Shown: positions 8,936 to 17,381, counted from the stretch's first letter. The stretch: DNA of 64,000 nucleotides from Martinezella tropici (GCF_003287875.1 NZ_QMKK01000019.1:49494-113493); one strand, 5' to 3'. The notes: generated by a model from the letters alone, not told the origin. A program made the numbers and translations.

Positions 8936-11076
8936 ATAGCTGCTGACGCCATCAGTTTCTCTATCAGCGCCGCTGCCGCCTCCGCGATCACGGTTCCGGG
9001 CGGAAAGATCGCGTCTGCGCCCGCCGCTTCGAGGGCTGCGAAATCCTGTGGCGGAATGACGCCACCGACGGCGATCAGCACCTTGCCCGCATGGCGGCGC
9101 GCGAGCGCAGTTTTCAATTCCGGCACCAGCGTCAGATGACCGGCGGCAAGCGACGATGCGCCGACGATGTCGACCCCCTCGCGCACGGCGACGTCGGCCA
9201 CTTCCTCCGGAGTCTGGAACATCGCGCCGACGACGACATCGAAGCCGAGATCGGCAAAGGCCGTGGCAATGACCTTCTGGCCGCGATCGTGCCCATCCTG
9301 GCCCATCTTGGCGATCAGGATGCGCGGCTTCTCGCCCCGCGCCCTACGGAACACCTCGACTTTGGTCACGGCCGCATTGAAGACGGGATCTTCGGAGCCG
9401 ACCTCCTTGCGGTAAACGCCGGAAATGGTCCTGATCTCTGCGACATGACGGCCATAGGCTTTTTCAAGCGCCAGCGAGATTTCGCCGACGGTGGCTCTCG
9501 CCCTTGCCGCCTTGACGGCAAAATCGAGCAGATTGCCAGTGCCGTTTCGCGCGGCATCCGTTAAGGCATCCAGGGCTGTTTCGACGGCAGCCGTTTCGCG
9601 GGTGCCCTTCAGTTGCTGCAGCTTGGAAAGCTGGCGTGCCCGCACCTCGGAATTCTCGACCTTCAGGACATCGACTTCGATATCCTGCTCCGGCTTGGAA
9701 AAATTGACGCCGACGACGGTCTGATGACCGCTGTCGATGCGTGCCTGCGTGCGGGCGGCCGCTTCCTCGATCCTGAGCTTCGGAATGCCCTTCTCGATCG
9801 CCTTCGCCATGCCGCCGAGCGCCTCCACCTCCTCGATATGGGCAAGGGCGCGCGCGGCTAGATCATGGGTCAGCCTTTCGACATAGGCCGAGCCGCCCCA
9901 GGGGTCGATGATCCCTGTCGTGCCCGATTCCTTCTGCAGCAGGATCTGCGTGTTACGGGCGATGCGGGCGGAATGGTCGGTCGGCAGGGCCAGCGCCTCG
10001 TCGAAGGAATTGGTATGGAGCGATTGCGTATGCCCCTGCGTTGCTGCCATCGCCTCGACCATGGTGCGGATGATATTATTCATCGGGTCCTGCGCCGTCA
10101 GCGACCAGCCGGAGGTCTGGCTGTGGGTCCTGAGTGCCAGGGATTTCTGGTTCTTCGGCGCAAAATTCTTCTGTATCAGCGCCGCCCAGATCAGCCGTCC
10201 GGCGCGCATCTTGGCGACTTCCATGAAGAAATTCATGCCGACGGCCCAGAAGAAGGAGAGGCGAGGGGCGAAACTGTCGATATCGAGCCCGGCTGCGACG
10301 CCGGCTCGCGCATATTCGATGCCGTCGGCGATCGTGTAGGCGAGCTCCAGATCCGCCGTCGCGCCTGCCTCCTGCATATGGTAGCCGGAGATCGAAATGG
10401 AATTGAACTTCGGCATCCGCTGGCTGGTATAGCTGAAGATGTCCGAAACGATCCGCATGGAGGGCTGAGGCGGATAGATATAGGTGTTGCGGACCATGAA
10501 CTCCTTGAGGATATCGTTCTGGATCGTGCCTGATAGCTTGTCCTCGGAGACGCCCTGTTCCTCGGCCGCGACGATATAGAGCGCCATGATCGGCAGCACC
10601 GCGCCGTTCATGGTCATCGACACGCTCATTTCATCGAGGGGAATGCCGTCGAAGAGCTGGCGCATGTCGAGGATGGAATCGATTGCGACGCCCGCCATGC
10701 CGACATCGCCTGATACCCTCGGGTGATCGCTGTCATAGCCGCGATGAGTAGCAAGATCGAAGGCGACGGAGAGGCCCTTCTGGCCGGCGGCGAGATTGCG
10801 GCGATAGAAGGCATTGGATTCCTCGGCCGTCGAGAAGCCGGCATATTGCCGGATGGTCCAGGGCTGCTGGACATACATCGTCGGGTAGGGGCCGCGCACG
10901 AAGGGTGCCGCGCCGGGATAGGTCTCAAGGAAGTTCAGGCCGGTGAGGTCGCTTTCACCGTAGGCGCGTTTGACGGCGATGCCTTCAGGGGTTTCCCAGG
11001 CTGGGGCGTTGGTTGCCGGCGCGGTTGCCTGCGGTTTGATCCAGGGGATGGTGGCGAAGTCGGGAATCCTGGTCAT
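8932..11076 (-). CDS. scpA: Methylmalonyl-CoA mutase, large (catalytic) subunit
   Basis: 714 residues, the family length. The TIM-barrel substrate domain includes [20 protein letters not shown] and [12 protein letters not shown]. The C-terminal cobalamin-binding domain is complete, with [12 protein letters not shown] supplying the cobalt-ligand histidine (H596, DxHxxG) and later GASSLAAGH and AVGGVIPP. It interconverts (R)-methylmalonyl-CoA and succinyl-CoA with adenosylcobalamin, closing propionyl-CoA degradation. Start ATG 11076 ([12 protein letters not shown]) is preferred; the frame is open 24 residues further but through repeat DNA. The small-subunit gene lies upstream on the same strand, separated by a 250-base gap occupied by a palindromic repeat. 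Confidence 0.96.
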   Translation of the reverse strand: MTRIPDFATIPWIKPQATAPATNAPAWETPEGIAVKRAYGESDLTGLNFLETYPGAAPFVRGPYPTMYVQQPWTIRQYAGFSTAEESNAFYRRNLAAGQKGLSVAFDLATHRGYDSDHPRVSGDVGMAGVAIDSILDMRQLFDGIPLDEMSVSMTMNGAVLPIMALYIVAAEEQGVSEDKLSGTIQNDILKEFMVRNTYIYPPQPSMRIVSDIFSYTSQRMPKFNSISISGYHMQEAGATADLELAYTIADGIEYARAGVAAGLDIDSFAPRLSFFWAVGMNFFMEVAKMRAGRLIWAALIQKNFAPKNQKSLALRTHSQTSGWSLTAQDPMNNIIRTMVEAMAATQGHTQSLHTNSFDEALALPTDHSARIARNTQILLQKESGTTGIIDPWGGSAYVERLTHDLAARALAHIEEVEALGGMAKAIEKGIPKLRIEEAAARTQARIDSGHQTVVGVNFSKPEQDIEVDVLKVENSEVRARQLSKLQQLKGTRETAAVETALDALTDAARNGTGNLLDFAVKAARARATVGEISLALEKAYGRHVAEIRTISGVYRKEVGSEDPVFNAAVTKVEVFRRARGEKPRILIAKMGQDGHDRGQKVIATAFADLGFDVVVGAMFQTPEEVADVAVREGVDIVGASSLAAGHLTLVPELKTALARRHAGKVLIAVGGVIPPQDFAALEAAGADAIFPPGTVIAEAAAALIEKLMASAAI

Positions 11077-11110
11077 GGGTTCGAAGCCTCCGTGGACGTC
11101 GAAAGTCTGA

Positions 11111-11300
11111 TACCCCCCTCTGTCGCTTTCGCGACATCTCCCCCACAAGGGGGGAGATTAGAAACTTGCGGGGCCTTTCTGCCCCAAACAGATACCGCAT
11201 CTGCGGCAGCGCAGGTTGGCATTCCCGCTGGGGTCAAATTCTGGCACGAAACGATCTCCCCCCTTGTGGGGGAGATGTCACGAAGCGACAGAGGGGGGTG
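11111..11300. repeat. Palindromic intergenic element (RIME-like)
   Basis: Two arms of about 48 bases face each other: 11111-11158 contains CCCCCCTCTGTCGC, CGACATCTCCCCC and ACAAGGGGGGAGAT, and 11253-11300 is its near-perfect reverse complement. About 95 bases separate them, and each arm also folds on itself around the CCCCCACAAGGGGGG core. This architecture, two large palindromes between rhizobial genes, resembles the Rhizobium intergenic mosaic elements as I remember them; the family name is from memory. It lies between the two mutase genes on their coding strand, so any transcript joining them would carry it as a strong structure. Confidence 0.8.
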
Positions 11301-11329
11301 GGCATTCTCCGTGAATTCAGCAGTCGCCA

Positions 11330-12676
11330 TCATGACACCCCCTCATCCAGCCGCACCGGCATCAACCCCATCCCGCCAGCAACCGGCCCCAAGGCCCCCA
11401 AAACAATCACCGGCCGCTCCGTTTTCATCGCAAACAGCGTCGTTCCCACGATCGGCTTGACGATGCGATCGGCTTGCGCCTCGGTAATCATCGCCGCAAG
11501 CTCGCCGCTGGCGATCACCTTCGCCAATCCACCTTTGCTTTCGATATCGGTGAAAATATCCCATGCCCGCTCGGCCAGTGCATCGGTCAATGCCTCGATG
11601 CCGCCGGCTCCGACGGCAGGATCGACGACGTGATCGAGATGGCTCTCGGCCATGAGGATCGTCTGCGTGTTGCGCGCCAGGCGCCGCGCCAGCGGATCGG
11701 GAATGCCGTGCGTCAGGCTGTGCGGCAGGACGGAGATTTCGTCAGCACCGCCGACGCCGGCTGAAAAGGCCGCAATCGTATTGCGCAGGATATTCGTCTC
11801 GGGATCGCGATAGGTGAGCATGCGATAGCTTGTCTCGGCGAAGAGATGCGCCGGCTGCGGATTGGGAACGCCACAGGCCTTGGCGATCCGGGTGAAGATC
11901 AGCCGTGCCGCGCGTGTCTTTGCCATCGTCGTGAACTGGTTCTGATCGGCGGAAAGGCAGATGCTCATTGCCGCAAGCGCTGCCTCCAGCGAAAGGCCCG
12001 CCTCCTCTAGCAGTCGCAAATGGCCGACGAGGCTTGCAGCCATGACGGCCAGCTCCTGTGCTTCGGTGCCGCCGGCATTGTGCACCACGCGACCGTCGGC
12101 GTTGACGATCGTGCCACGGAGGCCGCGCTCGGCGAAGCGCTTGATATCCTTCGCAAAGGTAGCCCGTCCTCCATCGTAGGAAAAGGCATCGAAACCGAGA
12201 TGCAATGTCCTGGCAGCCGGATCTGCAGTCGCTGAAACCAGGGCGTCGAGTGCGCCGGAGGAGAAACCGTCGAAGCGCAGGACAGCCGCTTTGTCCCATA
12301 TCGCCGCTGGTGAGCGGGAAAGGCCTGGGCCTTGCACGTCGATGCCGGTGCCGAAGGCGGAAGCGGATGTTTTGGAGACGAGACAGATGCCGGTTGCGCC
12401 ATTGGCGAGATCGTCATCAAGCTGCGCCAGCGCCCGCTCGGTGCCTGGATCATCCATGCGCTGGATCACCGTCCAGGGCATGTCGGCCCGCTGGCGGGAA
12501 AGCGGCATGCCATCGGTCCGCCGCTGATAAAGCGGCTCGATGGCAATGCCGTCATCGGTCCGCGACACCAGCGTCTCTTCGAAATCCTGGCCTTTCAGCG
12601 CCCGTTCCACCAGCTTCAGCCAACCCTTGCGGTCGGTCTGATCGAAAATGGCCGGGTCGAGACTGTCGATATTCAT
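11330..12676 (-). CDS. mutA: Methylmalonyl-CoA mutase small subunit, short form without cobalamin domain
   Basis: 448 residues. It aligns by eye to the mutase barrel: VSATADPAARTLHLGFDAF, VVHNAGGTEAQELAVMAASL, CLSADQNQFTTMAKTRAARLIFTRI, ETSYRMLTYRDPETNILRNTIAAFSAGVGGADEI, and DPAVGAGGIEALTD. No DxHxxG or other B12-binding region follows; the protein stops at about the place where the large subunit begins its cobalamin domain. Small subunits normally stabilise the heterodimer without catalysing. ATG 12676 (MNIDSLDPAIFD) follows a purine-rich stretch; the frame is open further upstream. It probably partners the catalytic subunit encoded downstream at 8932-11076. Confidence 0.88.
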   Translation of the reverse strand: MNIDSLDPAIFDQTDRKGWLKLVERALKGQDFEETLVSRTDDGIAIEPLYQRRTDGMPLSRQRADMPWTVIQRMDDPGTERALAQLDDDLANGATGICLVSKTSASAFGTGIDVQGPGLSRSPAAIWDKAAVLRFDGFSSGALDALVSATADPAARTLHLGFDAFSYDGGRATFAKDIKRFAERGLRGTIVNADGRVVHNAGGTEAQELAVMAASLVGHLRLLEEAGLSLEAALAAMSICLSADQNQFTTMAKTRAARLIFTRIAKACGVPNPQPAHLFAETSYRMLTYRDPETNILRNTIAAFSAGVGGADEISVLPHSLTHGIPDPLARRLARNTQTILMAESHLDHVVDPAVGAGGIEALTDALAERAWDIFTDIESKGGLAKVIASGELAAMITEAQADRIVKPIVGTTLFAMKTERPVIVLGALGPVAGGMGLMPVRLDEGVS

Positions 12677-12846
12677 GCGATCCTCCGTCCTGCAATGGTC
12701 TAACCCATGACGGCGCAAGGGAAAACAGAAGTTTGGCCGATCCGGACAATATCTCACCGCGGACAATATCTCGACGATGACGCCAGCTTCGCTCCAGCCG
12801 CGACAGTCATCATGCGGCCGACCCAATATGTCCCAACTGGTTTCCG

Positions 12847-13653
12847 ATGATGGCCGATCTGCTGCCCGCCTCCCGTCACCTGCTCGCCTCTGCCGCTCTG
12901 GCGGCATTGTCCGCCTGCAGCATCATTCCCGATACCGGTGCGACAGATCCGGACCGGTTCGCACAGGAAACCGCGCCGATCTTCTATCGCCCCGAAGGCA
13001 TCGACCCGCAGAAGGTGCAGCGTCTGCCGGTGCAGCCCGTGCCGCAGGCGCGTGATCTCTTCCGCACCCAGTTCCATCAGACCTACGGCCTGCCGACCTT
13101 CAATCCGGTGCATCAGGCCATGTATGCCCAGCGAAACGAAGATGATTTCATGCTGCCGGCCGTGCCCTACAAGCGCATCGATCCGCGCTTCCTGCGGCAG
13201 GAGGTCGACTACCAGACCAATGAACGGCCCGGCACCATCGTCGTCGATACGCGAAACCACTTCCTCTATTTCGTCGAGCCGGGCGGCAGGGCCATGCGCT
13301 ATGGTGTTGGCCTCGGCGCTGCGGGATATGCCTGGCATGGCAGGGGCATGATCCAGTGGAAGCAGAAGTGGCCACGCTGGACGCCGCCGGCCGAGATGGT
13401 TGCGCGCGACCCGCAGATGAAGTCGCTGGCGGCGGAGCGCGGCGGCATGAATCCCGGGCCGACCAACCCGCTCGGCGCGCGGGCGCTTTATATCTATCAG
13501 AATGGGCGGGACACGCTTTATCGCGTTCACGGCACGCCGGATTGGCAATCGATCGGCAAGGCAGCGTCCTCGGGTTGTGTCCGCATGCTCAATCAGGACG
13601 TGATTGATCTCTACAACCGGGTGCCCGATAAGACGGAAATCGTCGTTCTGTAG
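12847..13653 (+). CDS. L,D-transpeptidase (YkuD), probable lipoprotein, copy 1
   Basis: 268 residues. The N-terminus LLASAALAALSACS has a lipobox (LSAC), so the protein is probably lipid-anchored in the periplasm. The YkuD domain occupies about residues 125-268 and carries the catalytic signature H228 (YRVHGTPDW) to C244 (SSGCVRM), with D nearby in LNQDVIDLY. The family forms 3-3 crosslinks in peptidoglycan, or links lipoproteins to it, through meso-diaminopimelate. The next gene encodes a close relative with the same GRG(M/V)IQW(K/R)xKWPRW motif, so this is a tandem duplication. Start codons at 12847 and 12850 are both possible, and neither has a clear ribosome site. Confidence 0.9.
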   Translation: MMADLLPASRHLLASAALAALSACSIIPDTGATDPDRFAQETAPIFYRPEGIDPQKVQRLPVQPVPQARDLFRTQFHQTYGLPTFNPVHQAMYAQRNEDDFMLPAVPYKRIDPRFLRQEVDYQTNERPGTIVVDTRNHFLYFVEPGGRAMRYGVGLGAAGYAWHGRGMIQWKQKWPRWTPPAEMVARDPQMKSLAAERGGMNPGPTNPLGARALYIYQNGRDTLYRVHGTPDWQSIGKAASSGCVRMLNQDVIDLYNRVPDKTEIVVL

Positions 13654-13815
13654 GGATAATTTACCACAAATTTTCGTGATGTTGCATAAGTGCGATAGCG
13701 GGCTCCGGCTACGCTCTTTAGTTTTGCTCCTGTCTCTGCGAACCTCTCGGGAAGCCGAATCAGCTTGCGTGCTGCGGATTCTTGGCTCCCCTTCAATAGG
13801 AACGATGCTGTCGAC

Positions 13816-14547
13816 ATGAGTCTGCCTTCATCACTATCCCGACGTAATTTTCTCGCCCTTGCTGGCATCGGCGCCGTTTCGACGCTCGCCGGCTGCGCCT
13901 CCACCATCGATAACGGCCCGGTCGTTAGCCCGGTGCAATATACCGGCTCGCCAAGGCCGTTCCGCACCTGGTTCTCCAGCTATGATGGCGAGCAGCCCGA
14001 TCCGGCCGTCATCTATGCGGCCATGGATGATGGCGGTTTCCATATCCCCGCGGTTCCCTACGAGCAGATCGACCGGCGATTTTATCGTCAGCGCGTCGTG
14101 GATCCGACCGGGGAAGCGCCGGGTAGCGTAGTCGTCAATACGACGGAGCGCATGCTTTACGTCACCGAACAGGGCGGCACGGCAATGCGCTATGGCATCG
14201 GCGTCGGCCGCGAGGGCTTTGCCTGGCAGGGCCGAGGCGTCATTCAGTGGCGCAAGAAGTGGCCGCGCTGGAACCCGCCGGACGAAATGGTCGCCCGTCA
14301 GCCGGAGCTTGTGAAGTATTCCATCGCCAATGGCGGCATGGATCCGGGCCTGAAGAATCCGCTCGGCGCGCGTGCGCTTTACATTTTCGAAGACAAGCAG
14401 GATTCGCTTTACCGCCTGCACGGCAATCCCGACTGGCGCTCCATAGGCAAGGCCGTATCCTCCGGCTGTGTCCGCTTGCTGAACCAGGATGTCATCGATC
14501 TATACGATCGTGTGCCGGAGCGCGCGCCGATCCTCGTGACGGCCTGA
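13816..14547 (+). CDS. L,D-transpeptidase (YkuD), probable Tat-type lipoprotein, copy 2
   Basis: 243 residues. The N-terminus SRRNFLALAGIGAVSTLAGC combines a twin-arginine motif with a lipobox (LAGC). The catalytic pair is H202 (RLHGNPDW) and C218 (SSGCVRL). It shares with the preceding gene the order FxxPAVPYxxIDxRF, MRYG(V/I)G, GRGxIQW and NPLGARALYI, so the two are paralogues; this copy lacks about 25 residues of the N-terminal linker. ATG 13816 was chosen because it places the twin arginines normally; an in-frame ATG at 13765 would add 17 residues. A strong terminator follows at 14565. Envelope crosslinking is inferred from the family. Confidence 0.9.
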   Translation: MSLPSSLSRRNFLALAGIGAVSTLAGCASTIDNGPVVSPVQYTGSPRPFRTWFSSYDGEQPDPAVIYAAMDDGGFHIPAVPYEQIDRRFYRQRVVDPTGEAPGSVVVNTTERMLYVTEQGGTAMRYGIGVGREGFAWQGRGVIQWRKKWPRWNPPDEMVARQPELVKYSIANGGMDPGLKNPLGARALYIFEDKQDSLYRLHGNPDWRSIGKAVSSGCVRLLNQDVIDLYDRVPERAPILVTA

Positions 14548-14564
14548 TTGAATATCATTGAAAC

Positions 14565-14590
14565 GGGCGCCTATTCGGCGCCCCTTTGAT
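14565..14590 (+). terminator. Rho-independent terminator of the transpeptidase pair
   Basis: GGGCGCC at 14565-14571 pairs perfectly with GGCGCCC at 14577-14583 across a five-base loop, followed by CTTTGATTT. It lies 18 bases after the stop of the second L,D-transpeptidase gene. Confidence 0.75.
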
Positions 14591-14634
14591 TTCCCGACTT
14601 TCCGAGGGCGGGGCAGGTTCCTGTGCCGGAGGCT

Positions 14635-15099
14635 TCATTCCGCCGCCAGATTGACCTTCAGCTTTTGCAACTGATCGCGCAGATTGGCCATTTCGGCCAT
14701 GTCGCAGCCGGTCGCCTGGCCGATGGCATTCATGATCGTGCCGACCTGGCAATTCATGCCTGCGCCTTTTTCCGTCAGGGAAATGATCACTTGCCGCTCG
14801 TCCTTCGGGTCTCGCGCCCGGCTGATCAGGCCGGCCTGTTCGAGCCGCTTCAGCAATGGCGACAGCGTTCCGGAATCGAGGTCCAGCTTCTCGCCGATGG
14901 TCTTGACCGACAGACGGCCCTTTTCCCACAGCACCAGCATGACGAGATATTGCGGATAGGTGAGGCCGACGCGATCGAGAATCGGCTTGTAGGCCCGGTT
15001 AAAGGCATGCGCAGCGCTGTAGACGGCAAAACAAAGCTGGCTTTCCAGCCGCTTTTCCTCGTCAGGTATCATGGTCTGCCCATCCGCCTTGTCCGTCAT
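14635..15099 (-). CDS. ohrR: MarR-family organic peroxide sensor OhrR
   Basis: 154 residues with a winged-helix domain. C23 in LESQLCFAVYSAAHAFNRAY is the single reactive cysteine expected of OhrR, and LTYPQYLVMLVLWE supplies the tyrosines that contact the oxidised sulfur. LDSGTLSPLLKRLE is the recognition helix and DPKDERQV the wing. Oxidation by organic hydroperoxides releases the protein from DNA. The ohr gene is transcribed divergently from an AT-rich 136-base gap that holds two palindromes, the classic self-regulated arrangement. The start may instead be the internal methionine at residue 10 (MIPDEEKR). Confidence 0.93.
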   Translation of the reverse strand: MTDKADGQTMIPDEEKRLESQLCFAVYSAAHAFNRAYKPILDRVGLTYPQYLVMLVLWEKGRLSVKTIGEKLDLDSGTLSPLLKRLEQAGLISRARDPKDERQVIISLTEKGAGMNCQVGTIMNAIGQATGCDMAEMANLRDQLQKLKVNLAAE

Positions 15100-15145
15100 T
15101 GCTGCTCCGCCATTTTTCTTGTTGCAGGCATTGTCACAAATTCAC

Positions 15146-15166
15146 TTTGCAAAATCAAATTGCAAA
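15146..15166. promoter_or_regulatory. Inverted repeat in the ohrR-ohr gap, candidate OhrR operator
   Basis: TTTGCAA (15146-15152) and TTGCAAA (15160-15166) are perfect inverted copies separated by seven bases, in an AT-rich stretch about 47 bases from the ohrR start and 70 from ohr. Position between a MarR-type sensor and its target supports an operator role; the site has not been compared with a known OhrR box. Confidence 0.5.
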
Positions 15167-15182
15167 AAATACATATTTCGCG

Positions 15183-15193
15183 CGATTAAATCG
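15183..15193. promoter_or_regulatory. Eleven-base palindrome in the ohrR-ohr gap
   Basis: CGATT-A-AATCG is a perfect palindrome 43 bases before the ohr ATG, followed by a TATATAAT-like run that could be the ohr -10 region. It is the second candidate OhrR site in this gap. Confidence 0.45.
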
Positions 15194-15235
15194 TGATGTA
15201 TATAATCGCCATCCGAACACAAAAGGAGACATGAC

Positions 15236-15658
15236 ATGCCAATTCTCTATACCACCAAAGCTTCCGCCACCGGTGGCCGTGCCGGCCATGCAGTTTCCGA
15301 AAACGGTGTCCTCGATGTCACGCTGACCGTGCCGAAGGAACTCGGCGGCGACGGTGCCACGGGCACCAATCCGGAGCAGCTCTTTGCAGCCGGCTATTCC
15401 GCTTGCTTCCTGGGTGCCCTGAAATTTGTCGCAGGCCAGCAGAAGGTCAAGATTCCGGAAGACGCGAAGGTGACTGCGACTGTCGGCATCGGCCCGCGCG
15501 CGGATGGCGGCGGCTTCGGCATCGAAGTGTCTCTGGCGGTCCATATCCCCGGCATGGACAAGGCCGAGGCTGAAAAGCTCGCTGCCGCGGCGCATATCGT
15601 ATGCCCCTACAGCCACGCCATGCGCACTTCGACCGAAGTGCCGTTCACCGTCGTCTGA
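15236..15658 (+). CDS. ohr: Organic hydroperoxide resistance protein Ohr
   Basis: 140 residues, the normal length. The two redox cysteines are C57 (GYSACFLGAL) and C123 (HIVCPYSHAMR). The family is a thiol peroxidase dimer that reduces organic and fatty-acid hydroperoxides, recycled by lipoylated proteins. The N-terminus PILYTTKASATGGRAGHA and the segment DGGGFGIEVSLAVHIPG are typical. AAAGGAGAC lies a few bases before the ATG. Expression is presumably induced when the divergent OhrR is oxidised. A strong terminator follows 30 bases after the stop. Confidence 0.96.
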   Translation: MPILYTTKASATGGRAGHAVSENGVLDVTLTVPKELGGDGATGTNPEQLFAAGYSACFLGALKFVAGQQKVKIPEDAKVTATVGIGPRADGGGFGIEVSLAVHIPGMDKAEAEKLAAAAHIVCPYSHAMRTSTEVPFTVV

Positions 15659-15688
15659 GGCGAGTTGCGGCATAGCTTGAAAGCTTCG

Positions 15689-15722
15689 GGAGCAGAGGTC
15701 TCGCCTCTGCTCCTTTTCTTTT
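15689..15722 (+). terminator. Rho-independent terminator after ohr
   Basis: GGAGCAGAGG (15689-15698) pairs perfectly with CCTCTGCTCC (15704-15713), followed by TTTTCTTTT. It separates ohr from the downstream toxin-antitoxin module. Confidence 0.92.
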
Positions 15723-15763
15723 GCAAGAAATATGCTATATTCTTTCTTAGGAAAGGATTGGCT

Positions 15764-16147
15764 ATGGCAATGGCACAGGTAGCAGGCCAGACAAAGCCTG
15801 GCGAAGCACTCGTCATTACCAAGGCGGTGGTCAATGCCGCCGACCGGCTGGGATTGAACGCCCGCATATTGGCGGCCGTCATCGGTGTCTCGGAAGCAAC
15901 GGTGTCGCGTATGAAGCGGCAGGATCATTTGCTGGAGCGCAACAGCAAGCCGTTCGAGTTGGCCGTGCTTTTCGTTCGGCTCTTCCGCTCGCTCGATGCC
16001 ATCGTGGGTGGCGACGAAGCTGTGGCCCGCCAATGGCTGCGCAACGGCAATCTCGCCTTCGGCGCCGCGCCGATCGACAAGATCATTTCGATTTCTGGTT
16101 TGACCGATGTCCTTGCCTATCTGGACGCCCGCCGCGCTCTTATCTGA
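15764..16147 (+). CDS. Xre-type antitoxin with MbcA/ParS toxin-binding domain (DUF2384)
   Basis: 127 residues. The N-terminal half contains a helix-turn-helix (LNARILAAVIGVSEATVSRMKR). The C-terminal part (FELAVLFVRLFRSLDAIVGGDEAVARQWLRNGNLAFGAAPIDKI) is the toxin-binding domain of Xre antitoxins paired with RES toxins. ATG 15764 follows AGGAAAGG at a good distance; the frame is open upstream but only through the ohr terminator. The RES toxin gene begins 41 bases before this gene ends, so the two are coupled. It should neutralise the toxin and repress the promoter in the short gap after ohr. Confidence 0.9.
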   Translation: MAMAQVAGQTKPGEALVITKAVVNAADRLGLNARILAAVIGVSEATVSRMKRQDHLLERNSKPFELAVLFVRLFRSLDAIVGGDEAVARQWLRNGNLAFGAAPIDKIISISGLTDVLAYLDARRALI

Positions 16148-16877
16148 GGCGAGGGCCATTTCCGGCCGTTATTGGCGACTGGTGGAAGTGCAGCATCAGG
16201 TCTCGACGCTGAAGCTTGTGGATACGCTCGAGGAGCAGATGCTTCTCGAAAGTCTATTGGAGGAAAGCAAGCCGGCGCTGCCGCCGGAATGCGCCGGTCT
16301 CGACTATCTGCTCGCGACACCCTTCCGCTATGGTGCGATCTACCCGCACGGCTCTCGTTTCCGTCGCGCTGGCCGCACGCTTGGCGTTTTCTACGCCTCC
16401 GAGCAGGTGGAAACGGCCCTGGCGGAGATGAGCTTCTATCGGCTGCTCTTTTTCCGTGATTCGCCCGACACGCCGCTGCCGGCCAATGCAGCGGAATACA
16501 CCGCTTTTGCCGCGTCGATCGCCACGAAGGCAGCGATCGACCTGACCATATCCCCCTTGGATCGCGACCGGCAGCACTGGGCCGATCCGCTCAACTACGA
16601 AGCATGCCAGTCGCTTGCCGAAGCGGCGCGGGCCGGCGGCATCGAAGCGATCCTCTACCGATCTGTTCGGGATTCTCGGGGCGGCAGGAACATCGCACTC
16701 CTGACGGCCAGGGCCTTCTCCGCGCGCGAGCCGGTGGAGCGCCAGACATGGCGCATCCGGCTGTCTCGCGCTGGTGTCCAGGCGCTCTGCGAATTCCCCC
16801 GGCGTCGCATCGGCTTCGAAAGGCAGGATTTCGATCGCGATCCCCGCTTGTCGGAGCCACCATTCAGAGCAGAATAG
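16107..16877 (+). CDS. RES-domain toxin (NAD+-degrading) of the Xre-RES module
   Basis: 256 residues. The RES fold is recognised by YWRLVEVQH near residue 22 (with the first conserved arginine, R24), TPFRYGAIYPHGSRF, LGVFYASEQVETALAEMSFY (conserved tyrosine and glutamate), and the late SVRDSRGGRNIALL serine region. RES toxins such as MbcT cleave NAD+ by phosphorolysis or hydrolysis and arrest growth unless bound by the Xre antitoxin encoded just upstream. The gene overlaps its antitoxin by 41 bases in another frame. Its 3' end overlaps the convergent MarR gene by 14 bases, an unusually tight junction for a toxin gene. Confidence 0.9.
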   Translation: MSLPIWTPAALLSEARAISGRYWRLVEVQHQVSTLKLVDTLEEQMLLESLLEESKPALPPECAGLDYLLATPFRYGAIYPHGSRFRRAGRTLGVFYASEQVETALAEMSFYRLLFFRDSPDTPLPANAAEYTAFAASIATKAAIDLTISPLDRDRQHWADPLNYEACQSLAEAARAGGIEAILYRSVRDSRGGRNIALLTARAFSAREPVERQTWRIRLSRAGVQALCEFPRRRIGFERQDFDRDPRLSEPPFRAE

Positions 16878-17310
16878 CAAGATCGCGGCGCAGACGGTCG
16901 CCATTGCCGTCGGGCAGCCGCTCTTCGAGGGCCGCATGCGTTGTCTTCCAGACCGGCACCGCGGCGGCAAGCGCTGCCTTTCCGGATGGCGTGAGGCTGA
17001 GAAGGCGGGCTCTTCGGTCTTTGGGATTGGGGACAATATTGATCCATCCGCGCCGCTCCAGTGGCTTCAAGGCCGCCGTCAGCGTCGTCTGATCTATTGC
17101 GAGCAATGCCGTGACCGATCCCATGGAGGCCGGCGCCGGCCGGTTCAGGGACATCATCAGGGAGAATTGGCCGTTGGTGAGCCCAAACGGCCTCAGCGCT
17201 TCGTCAAAACGACGGGCAAGAGCGCGCGCGGCACGCTGCACATGCAGGCAGAGGCAGGTATCGCGTACTAACAGCGTGGTTTCAAAGGGGATTTCAACTG
17301 AGTTTGACAT
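16864..17310 (-). CDS. MarR-family transcriptional regulator
   Basis: 148 residues with the MarR winged-helix core: LTNGQFSLMMSLN, MGSVTALLAIDQTTLTAALKPLERRGWI (recognition helix) and NPKDRRARLLSLTPSGKAAL (wing). An N-terminal VRDTCLCLHVQRAARALARRF has two cysteines that could be redox-sensing, but this is a guess. It diverges from the DUF899 gene at 17382 across a 71-base gap with a perfect palindrome over the probable -10 element, so it probably represses that gene and possibly itself. Confidence 0.88.
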   Translation of the reverse strand: MSNSVEIPFETTLLVRDTCLCLHVQRAARALARRFDEALRPFGLTNGQFSLMMSLNRPAPASMGSVTALLAIDQTTLTAALKPLERRGWINIVPNPKDRRARLLSLTPSGKAALAAAVPVWKTTHAALEERLPDGNGDRLRRDLAILL

Positions 17311-17333
17311 GATTCATTAATATTGATATCAAT
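17304..17333 (+). promoter_or_regulatory. Promoter with overlapping MarR operator palindrome
   Basis: TTGACA at 17304-17309 and TATCAA at 17327-17332 are spaced by 17 bases, a plausible -35/-10 pair for the DUF899 gene. ATTGATATCAAT at 17322-17333 is a perfect 12-base palindrome covering the -10, where a bound MarR dimer would block polymerase. The pairing of operator with this regulator is inferred from position. Confidence 0.65.
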
Positions 17334-17381
17334 GTATTTGTCAAGATTTGGGAATGAAAACGCCGGAGGAGGGCGCTGACA

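Noticed and set aside
11111..11300. Repeat considered as a CRISPR fragment
   Set aside because: Only two arms in inverted order, with no regular direct repeats or spacers and no cas genes.
12677..12846. Cobalamin riboswitch upstream of the mutase genes
   Set aside because: I looked for a B12-box-like sequence and supporting stems in the leader and saw none.
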